NCBI GenBank assembly: GCA_900323505.1
Contig: OOIN01000043.1
Location: 558,001 to 622,000, forward strand
Reading direction: 5' to 3'
Source: Ustilago trichophora
Taxonomy: Eukaryota; Basidiomycota; Ustilaginomycetes; Ustilaginales; Ustilaginaceae
DNA length: 64,000 nucleotides
Position numbers and translations under genes: made by a program
Notes under the pieces: generated by a model
What the model was told of the DNA's origin: nothing
The model's database searches: none
Seen by the model: only the letters and a program-made list of their open reading frames with translations
In this document: one piece after another, positions 37,673-45,196 of the stretch
Position numbering within the stretch: position 1 is the stretch's first letter
How the letters are laid out: every line of letters starts with the position of its first letter

Positions 37673-39211
37673 ATGCTTGTCGCAACCATTCGACTTGGCG
37701 GAATACTAGCTCTGCTGTATGCTCTCACTAGGATGCGCTGTGCAGGCCCCCCTTTCGAGCAGTTGGAGCACTTGCTTTCCTCAGCGAGCGATTCTCGACC
37801 CCTTTCGCATTTTGCCTCAGCTGTAACAGACGCTTCACACGTCCCTAATGTTGCTGCGCCATCGACGCATGCCGATGAAAGCTGGGCCGATCTGTATGGA
37901 CATCAAGTTCCACCTGATCACGAAGTGAGCCCGTTTGACTCTTCGACGGAAGCAGCGTACAGCGGATTGGACCATGACTTATACTCTTTGATGCATCAGC
38001 AAGGGTCTTCTCAAGTCGGATCCAGCAGCAGCCGCCTGAAAGAATCTGTCCCTGCAAGCCCACTGCAACTGCTGTCAGACGTTCAGCAACAGTTTTGGGA
38101 TGCGATAACGACACGTAAAGTGTCAGAGCGCAAGAAGATTGGTATAGTTCTCCCTTTCACCGGACAAGCATCTCCAAGTGCTCTCCAAAGTTATACCGAT
38201 GCCCTCACGATGCTGCATCTGAAGTATGGAGTGTGGCCATACAATGTGGGAGGAAATCGGTTCCTGCTACATGAATACACTCCGATCAAATATCACCTAC
38301 ACAATATCCACGGTCCCACTACGTCAAAGTCTAGCACACTACTCTTTGGAGTCTGGGAACAGACCGGGAATTCAGCTCATGATCCAGACACGAATCGATA
38401 CATTGGAGCGTTTGAGACACCAACCAGAGGTCTCACCAGAAGGTACATAAAAAAAGCTTTGGTGCAAAATGTCCAACGAATCGCGAGTGGCCATGTGCTG
38501 AGCTCGTCCACAGCCAAATTCACGCTCTTGCCGCTCCGCAAACCCATCCACGAGCTTCATACAATGCTCGATCATCACTCAGGCACCTCTGTCGGGTTCC
38601 CTTCCACCGTCGAACAATCTTCTCAAGCTTTCGTGACGGATCATCTCTCAGTCCCACCTGGAACACCAAGGCTCCTGCCTGTGAGCGATGCTACACCGAT
38701 TTTGGCTCCACCTTATCGCTCTTTTCCATTTGCTTTGCCACTTCCTCTCACCAAAGAACAGAAGGAATCTCTCCTCAACGATGCTATTGGATTACTACTT
38801 GCTGAACACTCAAACAGGGTGATGAAAGCGGTTCCATTCGTCGGCCTCGATCTGACGGGTGGTCTCCTAGAGGATACCTTTGGGAATGTAAGAAAGAGCT
38901 TCTGGGTTCTGAGCGATACCTTGGTTCTTGTCCGCCAAACCTCTGGATTTGAAGCTCCATATGCGGCCCCGTACGCAGGAATGATTAGTTCTCAACCGCT
39001 CGCAAATCGTCTCTACTTGTGGCAGCGATCTCCTGTGCCAGATTACGACGGCTACCTGTACCAGCTGGTGGGCATGATAGATGCAGACGCGTCGAGTACG
39101 CACGTAACCGGTCACTTGCCTGAATATAAGGCAGCGAGAAAGATATATCTCTTTTTGGCTCGATCAGACTTGATTTTCGACCAGACAAAGCTTAATTGGA
39201 AAGATAAATAG
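37673..39211 (+). CDS. Secreted protein F: two-domain cluster family member (N-type + C-type)
   Basis: The 512-residue precursor has a signal peptide (MLVATIRLGGILALLYALTR, cleavage near RCAG/PPF) and the mature start PPFEQLEHLLSSASDSRPLS. A W-containing segment (DESWADLYGHQ) matches the B/C/D repeat. The N-type domain (about 133-290) has LLSDVQQQFWDA, VLPFTGQASPSALQSY, YGVWPYNVGGNRFLLHEY, LLFGVWEQTG, NRYIGAFETP and VLSSSTAKFTL. The C-type domain (about 356-510) has LTKEQKESLLNDAI, FWVLSDTLVLVRQ, RLYLWQRSPVPDYDGYLYQL followed by VGMID, and the end DLIFDQTKLNW. It is thus a head-to-tail fusion of the two domain types found singly elsewhere in the cluster, and the tandem paralogue of G. It is intronless and has no named family. 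Confidence 0.8.
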   Translation: MLVATIRLGGILALLYALTRMRCAGPPFEQLEHLLSSASDSRPLSHFASAVTDASHVPNVAAPSTHADESWADLYGHQVPPDHEVSPFDSSTEAAYSGLDHDLYSLMHQQGSSQVGSSSSRLKESVPASPLQLLSDVQQQFWDAITTRKVSERKKIGIVLPFTGQASPSALQSYTDALTMLHLKYGVWPYNVGGNRFLLHEYTPIKYHLHNIHGPTTSKSSTLLFGVWEQTGNSAHDPDTNRYIGAFETPTRGLTRRYIKKALVQNVQRIASGHVLSSSTAKFTLLPLRKPIHELHTMLDHHSGTSVGFPSTVEQSSQAFVTDHLSVPPGTPRLLPVSDATPILAPPYRSFPFALPLPLTKEQKESLLNDAIGLLLAEHSNRVMKAVPFVGLDLTGGLLEDTFGNVRKSFWVLSDTLVLVRQTSGFEAPYAAPYAGMISSQPLANRLYLWQRSPVPDYDGYLYQLVGMIDADASSTHVTGHLPEYKAARKIYLFLARSDLIFDQTKLNWKDK

Positions 39212-39834
39212 AGGGATAGCCAAGTGTGCAGCACAGCGTCGGGTCATACTGGTGTTGCGCTCCACTATCACCAGTGTCTTACAGACTGCGCTTTCCTTCC
39301 GAAACTTTGTTGCACAATCTGTGTACAGCACATGCTTTCCTTTCTTAATTTTCACTATCTTGTCGAACATCTGCGATAGATTCGCCTGAAGTCGTATACA
39401 TAAGCGCTGAGCCTTGACTCATCCTTCTGCCTTTATTTCGTGGCTCCCAACGTTGTGTGGGAGGCCGCAACGTGCGATAGACTGGACACTCGTGATTGAG
39501 ATGGGTGATTGCGTTCTCCCCTCAAATTGTGCGCCTTACTGTAGTGCTGTTGCTGGAAAGACGGTGGAACAATGGTCGTGAAGAAGCGCCTTGCTTCATG
39601 AGCTGTGAAGGTGACCACAAAAGCTGTAAGAAAGTGGAGGTGGGAGTCATGAAGTTTGATCGCAAGCACAACATGCGGTTTCCACCAATTGACAAACTTA
39701 TCCCACCAGACCGTTTCTGAGGAAAGCTCGACCTCGCAATTAAGGTCAAGATCTTTGGATCCCAATTTGTTCTGATGCATTTGTACTTACCACCATAGCA
39801 CATTCTCCGGCTCTCAAAAGTTCAACTTCCAATC
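39212..39834. other. Intergenic between secreted genes F and G
   Basis: 623 bases. 39400-39834 is copy 2 of the F/G/H upstream block; the first part is the 3' end of F. Confidence 0.5.
39400..39834 (+). repeat. Duplicated upstream block, copy 2 (gene G)
   Basis: This copy is similar to copy 1 (gene F) along most of its length, and at its start also to 41685-41900 upstream of H: AAGCGCTGAGC..TTGACTCA, TTATTTCGTGG, GTTGTGTGGGAGGCCGCAAC and AGACTGGACACTCGTGA. Confidence 0.72.
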
Positions 39835-41583
39835 ATGCTTGTCGCCGGCATTCGTTTCTGCGCACTAATAGCTCTGCTTTATGCTCCCAATAAAGTGCTC
39901 TGTGCAGGCCTCCCTTTCGAGGAGTGGGAGCATTTGCTTTCCTCCGCGGGCGACTCTCGACCCCTTTCGCCTTTTGCCTCAGCTGCAACAAGCCCTTCAC
40001 ACGTACCTAGTGTTGTTGCTCCCTCGATCGGTACGGATGGAAGCTGGGCTGATCTTCTCATGCGGCACGGTTCAGCCGGCCACATCACACCCCCTGTTGA
40101 CCCTTCAACAGCGGCAGCGTATGACGATTTGGAGCAAGACTTGAACACCCTGAAACGCCAGCGAGTGAACTCTCAGATCGGATCCAGCAACGATTTGCGA
40201 GATTTGAGCCCTGCAGCAGCAGTGCTGTCAGACGTTCAGAAGCAATTTTGGGCCAAAGTATCAAAAAGAAAAAAAACTGGAAGAAAACATCCTCCAATCG
40301 TTCTTCCGTTCAAAGAGAAAGCATCTCAAAACGCGTTCGAAAGCTACACCCAGACGCTCACAAGGCTGCCTCCGGAGTCAGGACTGTGGCCATTCAAAGT
40401 CGGCGAAAAACAATTTCTGCTACATCACTTCGGTCGAATTAGGTCTCACATGAAAGAATTGCACGACTTCACTCTCGACCGGCCCAACGTATTTCTTTTT
40501 GGTGTCTGGGAACCGACCGGACCTTCAGCTATGAGTGCAGACACCTATCGGTACATTGGGCTGTTCGAGACACCACACTATACGATCACCAAACAGCACA
40601 GAGATAACGAACTGGCAAGGACAGTCCAACAAATCGAAAGTGCCGATGTACTAGGCCCTTCTACAGCCAGATTCAAGCTAGCTGAGCCCCGCAAGCTTAC
40701 ATCTGCCCCTCAGACGTCAGTCCCTTCAAGTCCAGGAAACGACGGCCCAAGCACTCAGACTAGCGAGATAATTAACCCTTTCGGCGAGTCCTTTGACAGA
40801 CCAAGGAGGCTCGACCATATCTCAGGTACCACTGGCTCCTTCCCCTCCACAGTCGAACAGCCCTCTACAGCCCCTATGGATGATCGCATACTTCCGCTAG
40901 GAGAACAAAACCTTGAGCAAATAGACGACGCTGCACTAGCTGAGGCTCCACACTATCACCCTTTACCGTTTCCTGTGCCACCCACCTTAACCGAAGAACA
41001 GAGAGAGGCTCTTCTCGAAAGAGCTGTTTCTAAACTGCAGCTCCCTCATTCACACAGGATGATGAAGAGCTATTCATTCAAAGGCCCCTTTCTGTCTCCT
41101 CGACTTGCAAGCGAGGCCTTCGCGTTTTATCCGAAGGGCTTCTGGGTTCTGGACGATGGCTTAATTCTCGTCCGACAAGATCCAGATTTGAAAGTTGGGT
41201 ACGCAGCCATCGATGGAAACATGCATAGTAAACTAGAGCCAAAGTATCAGCTCTTCTTGTGGAAGCGAACTGCGGCGCCAGACTCTAGCGGCTACGTATA
41301 CCAGCTGGTGGGGATGATAGACTCAAACTTGAGCAGCTATGCCATGGTCAGGTCCTTACTCCGCTACAGACGTGAAGACACAGCTCACGACCATTTTTTT
41401 TCAGGTCCTGATTCGATTTACGACCAGTCAAAGCTCCTGTGGCGAGAGAAAGTTGGGGCATTTCACACAGAGAGCTTAGTATCTGGCCATACCGGCGCTG
41501 CTCTCGACAGAACTACAAGCACGTCGGCCGATCTTTCACAGACTGCGCTTGACTTGCAGCAGCGTCCAGACGCATCTTCCTGA
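39835..41583 (+). CDS. Secreted protein G: two-domain cluster family member (N-type + C-type)
   Basis: The 582-residue precursor is the tandem duplicate of F: signal peptide MLVAGIRFCALIALLYAPNK (cleavage near LCAG/LPF) and mature start LPFEEWEHLLSSAGDSRPLS. The N-type domain has VLSDVQKQFWAKVS, VLPFKEKASQNAFESY, SGLWPFKVGEKQFLLHHF, VFLFGVWEPTG, YRYIGLFETP and VLGPSTARFKL. A linker of about 80 residues (SAPQTSVPSSPGNDGPSTQT and on) is longer than in F. The C-type domain has LTEEQREALLERAV, FWVLDDGLILVRQ, QLFLWKRTAAPDSSGYVYQL followed by VGMID, and the end PDSIYDQSKLLW. A Ser/Thr-rich tail of about 45 residues is added after that end. It is intronless and has no named family. Confidence 0.8.
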   Translation: MLVAGIRFCALIALLYAPNKVLCAGLPFEEWEHLLSSAGDSRPLSPFASAATSPSHVPSVVAPSIGTDGSWADLLMRHGSAGHITPPVDPSTAAAYDDLEQDLNTLKRQRVNSQIGSSNDLRDLSPAAAVLSDVQKQFWAKVSKRKKTGRKHPPIVLPFKEKASQNAFESYTQTLTRLPPESGLWPFKVGEKQFLLHHFGRIRSHMKELHDFTLDRPNVFLFGVWEPTGPSAMSADTYRYIGLFETPHYTITKQHRDNELARTVQQIESADVLGPSTARFKLAEPRKLTSAPQTSVPSSPGNDGPSTQTSEIINPFGESFDRPRRLDHISGTTGSFPSTVEQPSTAPMDDRILPLGEQNLEQIDDAALAEAPHYHPLPFPVPPTLTEEQREALLERAVSKLQLPHSHRMMKSYSFKGPFLSPRLASEAFAFYPKGFWVLDDGLILVRQDPDLKVGYAAIDGNMHSKLEPKYQLFLWKRTAAPDSSGYVYQLVGMIDSNLSSYAMVRSLLRYRREDTAHDHFFSGPDSIYDQSKLLWREKVGAFHTESLVSGHTGAALDRTTSTSADLSQTALDLQQRPDASS

Positions 41584-42160
41584 CACTATTTCTCGCACCA
41601 GCTTGTATTTAGCATATAATCCTCTCTGAAATGCCACTTCCTTCTCGAAGACCGGCGATGGACGCAACTGAAGCCCTACGTAGAAGCGCTGAGCTTCGAC
41701 TCACTGTTCTGTCTTTTGCATTTCGTGATATACGACGCTGTGTGAGAGCCTGCAACAAGTACTAGACTGGGCACGTGTGACGAAAGTGGGCGTACGCGAC
41801 ATTCCCACTCAATTCGCTTGCTTGCTCGCTTCTTCAGTGCCCACCATCTTCTCAGACTGTTTTGTCCTTGAACCAAAGGACCCGCCGACATTGCACAGCG
41901 TCAGTGCTATGCCCTACTAGGCTGCGCAAACGACAACTTGAAACCAAAGAAAAGGGAGTGTGAGCACTCCATTTGATCCGGTGGGTTCGCAGGATGTGCT
42001 GCTTGCCTTTGACAAATTCGTAGCTTCGATGAGTGGGCTTTGCATTCCTCCTGCTTTGCGATGCCGGTCTCGATATGCTAAAAGCTGGTGCAAGAATCCA
42101 TGCGAAAGCTCCAACCGCACCTTTCTTTGCTCCCCAAACACACCATTCGCCTTTCCAAGG
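41584..42160. other. Intergenic between secreted genes G and H
   Basis: 577 bases with copy 3 (partial) of the F/G/H upstream block at 41685-41900. A GTG-started open frame from 41960 runs into gene H but has no ATG until 42029 and no signal peptide before 42161. Confidence 0.5.
41685..41900 (+). repeat. Duplicated upstream block, copy 3, partial (gene H)
   Basis: It shares AAGCGCTGAGCTTCGACTCA, GCATTTCGTGATAT, CGCTGTGTGAGAGCCTGCAA and CTAGACTGGGCACGTGTGAC with copies 1 and 2. Similarity is lost by eye in the last 250 bases before the ATG of H. Confidence 0.6.
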
Positions 42161-43048
42161 ATGAGACAGACAATTCACCGCCTACTCCTCCTTCTGCTAC
42201 TCGCAGCCCTGGGCATCAGTCGGCCAATGGAGGGAAATGACCTTTGGCGGACTGTTCTGGCAGAGGTAGAAGAAAACCGAGACCCGTGGCATCTTTTCGA
42301 TACTGAGGAGCCGCATCTTCCGCAAGTCAGAGAAACAGGCCAGGCAGTCACTTCTAGCTCTCAAGCATCTACAGGTTCGACTCTCCCTCAAGGTACCGCA
42401 GAGGCATCTTTAGATCAGCCTGGATTTGACACCTTTGCACATCGGCGCGCCAGCGTTCGGACTTCAACCAGCGCAGTACCGATTAGTGCTCCCACCGATC
42501 CTATCGCCTCTCCAAATCCACTTACCCTAGCCGAACGGATTGCCCTGTTGCAAGATGCTCGAGCGCATGTTCCAAGTCTCATTCCCCGCAAGAGATTACG
42601 GTCCGATTCGGACACGGTAGTACTGTCCCATCCCTACCAAAGTTCTGACCCGTTGTTGAGCTCCGGATTTGTGTCTGAATTCGCAGGTACAAAAGCAAAG
42701 CTGCGAGAATACAAGCCTGGATTCTTCTTTCTGCAAAGGCCACGAGGCGTTCTATCCCTTGCAACAAATGAGGGAGGCATCAGACTCGTAAAACCATCCC
42801 TTGTCAAGCACGTTTTTGTTTACAAGTCCGTGCCTATAGAAAGGCCTATAGAAAGCCCAAGAGAGTCAATCTTACAGTTCATAGGAATGCTGGAGCTATC
42901 TACGCCCGCAACCAGAACGCTGGCATCTCTCCCGCAGTATAAGATCTCACGCTACTTTGTAAAAGCAATTGGACCCGACTCTATCCATGTCTCTTCCCCC
43001 CTTACAAAGGTACCATCGGCTACCGAAAGCACGTCGACTTCTTCATGA
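42161..43048 (+). CDS. Secreted protein H: cluster family, C-type domain
   Basis: The 295-residue precursor starts at the ATG at 42161 with a signal peptide (MRQTIHRLLLLLLLAALGIS, cleavage near ISRP/MEG). The mature start EGNDLWRTVLAEVEEN is a diverged form of the cluster's acidic LERLL motif. A Ser/Thr/Pro-rich linker (about 55-118) leads to a C-type domain (about 120-275): LTLAERIALLQDAR, GFFFLQRPRGVLSL, KHVFVYKSVPIERP, ILQFIGMLELSTP and the end GPDSIHVSSPL. It lacks the W/R-rich core strand (WKR/WQR) seen in F, G and I, having VYK instead, so it is a fast-evolving member. It is intronless and has no named family. Confidence 0.75.
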   Translation: MRQTIHRLLLLLLLAALGISRPMEGNDLWRTVLAEVEENRDPWHLFDTEEPHLPQVRETGQAVTSSSQASTGSTLPQGTAEASLDQPGFDTFAHRRASVRTSTSAVPISAPTDPIASPNPLTLAERIALLQDARAHVPSLIPRKRLRSDSDTVVLSHPYQSSDPLLSSGFVSEFAGTKAKLREYKPGFFFLQRPRGVLSLATNEGGIRLVKPSLVKHVFVYKSVPIERPIESPRESILQFIGMLELSTPATRTLASLPQYKISRYFVKAIGPDSIHVSSPLTKVPSATESTSTSS

Positions 43049-44102
43049 TTATCACTACACCCATAAAGTAAGCTCTCGTATGGAATAGCCAGCTTGTTCA
43101 TTGTGCACCTGGCACGTTTCATAATCTTGTTGCCTTCTCATACGACTGATGGGTGATGCATTGTCATTCCACACATCCGTCTTTGCGTGAGATGTTTAGG
43201 CCGAAGCAGGGAGCTACGCCGTCTCGCTGTAGAGACTGAATCCATTCATCCGATTTCCTTCGATATGATCCTCTGCGTGAGACCTTAATAGTGGGCATGA
43301 AGTAGCTCTTGGTTTCTGATGCCATCATCTATGACTCAATTCCGAACCGACTCGTGCGCGTCTGCGTCGTCACGCGTAGCTTGGCCATTCAACCAAGACA
43401 GCTCACGCATCAACAAAGACTTGCTAGTTTGGCCAAGTGAGCTCGACCAATAGCGAAGGACACCTTTCTTGTGACATGCAGCTCGAGATTGTAAGATCAT
43501 CCTGATTGCCTGCTTCATTCCCGATTTTATGCGCACGTGGCCAGCCCGAGGTGTTTTCAGAGACAACTTCTCACGCCCCCAACCGCTTCCAGGCCTCGCA
43601 GCTTCATGCGTAGACGACGTCTCGATCAAAAACGTGCCGCATGCACGTTCGAACTTGCGCATCGACCGTCGACAATACGTTTATCCGCCACAATGTAACA
43701 GGAAGCAAGCATACAAAAGCTAAATTTGATTCGATTCTTAGGCTGTCTGCAATGCCCACCTTGAGATCGTGGCTGATGTTCAAAATTTTCGGCCCTCGAA
43801 TGTCGTTATTAGAGTGTCGCAGTCTGTGAATCTCATTCCGTCTTCGAGGTCGACGATGTGCTGTCTCGAAGCTGCTCTTTATTGATTTACTTCCAGACGA
43901 GGCCGCTGTGGGAATCAGTTCTCGTGGCGGCATCGTCGGTTGTCTGTTTCATATTTGCTGATCTACCTCTCTTCCTCTAAGTTGCCTTCCAATCAGCAAG
44001 ATACTTAAAGGTTGTTCAAGAGGCGAAACCATCTTCATCCTTCACTCTCACTCACCGATACGAAAGCCTTCGAATTTCCTTTGCTCCTTCTTACTTCCCA
44101 AC
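43049..44102. other. Intergenic between secreted genes H and I
   Basis: 1.05 kb with no convincing gene on either strand and no clear copy of either upstream block. A TACTTAAAGG about 100 bases before gene I and a CT-rich leader are the only promoter-like signals. Confidence 0.5.
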
Positions 44103-45035
44103 ATGCGCAGTTTTTCGCCCCTCTCTTTCCTCCTGCTTCTGGTCTTTTCGAGCATCTGCTTTGCTCTAACCAACGAATTTTGGAAGTCGATCAATCAAGT
44201 GGCCGACCAAGCCGAGCCTGAAGCGAGAGAATACTTTCTAAGAACTGGCCAGCTGCCTTCTGAAGGCACCTCGTCTAGTTCGCCCAGTACCGACATTATA
44301 AGACACCCTCATGGTCTCCAAGCTTGGACACCTTTTGCACGTCCCCATCCCTCAGCTGAGATTTTCCAGCCCACCCTACCAAATCACTACGTAGAACGCA
44401 CGGTACCCAGCCCATCGAGCCAGATATCGTCCCTGCCGCACGCGGACCACACCCCTGCCGGCACGCTCCAGTCCAACTGGATTAGGAGCGAGACTTCGCA
44501 TGACATCGGAACGGGGACACTTGGTCTACACCAGATCCCAGAGGTTTTAGACCCCATACAGCGGCAATCGATCCTTCAGCGGGTTGCGAATAGATTCCAG
44601 GCCCACGCTCAAAGGGACGCCGAATCCCATATCCACCCATTGAATGGAGTCTTGACAGCTGACCTCGTTCATGAAGCGTTTGGTTACCCCAATATACTGC
44701 TGAGATACCTAAAAAAAGACCGTAGATACTTCAAAGAAGACAACATCGAAGAAGGCATCTTTCTGGTCCCACGTCTGGACAGTGGCTACAATGAGGACTT
44801 CACCCAGAAGCATGGAGGCATGAGCCTGACAAGCGAACGCAAGTATCATGTGTACGTGTGGAAGCGTTATGCGGTACAAGGTAGCCTAGGTTCAGTCTTT
44901 CAGCTTGTAGGTGCAGTCGAGACGGCAATCACCACGCCGGCAATCAAAAGGAGACTTCTCGGGTATCACACTGATCGAAAGGTACACATTATCAGCGAGG
45001 ATTCGATCTTTGACGCCTCTCGCCTCACTGCATAG
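44103..45035 (+). CDS. Secreted protein I: cluster family, C-type domain
   Basis: The 310-residue precursor has a signal peptide (MRSFSPLSFLLLLVFSSICF, cleavage near FA/LTN) and the short mature start TNEFWKSINQVADQAEPEA. A Ser/Pro/His-rich linker (about 50-145) precedes the C-type domain (about 149-310): LDPIQRQSILQRVANRF, GVLTADLVHEAFGY, GIFLVPRLDSGYNEDF, KYHVYVWKRYAVQGSLGSVF followed by QLVGAVET, and the end EDSIFDASRLTA, the clearest form of the family's terminal motif. It converges on gene J with 161 bases between stops. It is intronless and has no named family. Confidence 0.78.
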   Translation: MRSFSPLSFLLLLVFSSICFALTNEFWKSINQVADQAEPEAREYFLRTGQLPSEGTSSSSPSTDIIRHPHGLQAWTPFARPHPSAEIFQPTLPNHYVERTVPSPSSQISSLPHADHTPAGTLQSNWIRSETSHDIGTGTLGLHQIPEVLDPIQRQSILQRVANRFQAHAQRDAESHIHPLNGVLTADLVHEAFGYPNILLRYLKKDRRYFKEDNIEEGIFLVPRLDSGYNEDFTQKHGGMSLTSERKYHVYVWKRYAVQGSLGSVFQLVGAVETAITTPAIKRRLLGYHTDRKVHIISEDSIFDASRLTA

Positions 45036-45196
45036 ACTTTCAAGTTCCTTGACAATCCATGAAAGTGTTCAATCTCTATTTTACGTTTGACAAAGATCTG
45101 CATAAGTGGATTGAATTAATTGACGAATGAGAGAGATCACAACGATACGCGAGGAATTTTGATCAAGACAAGGCAGTGTATGTAGAAACCTCGTTT

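Noticed and set aside
41960..42160. 67-codon extension of gene H
   Set aside because: It opens with GTG and would bury the signal peptide that starts at 42161.
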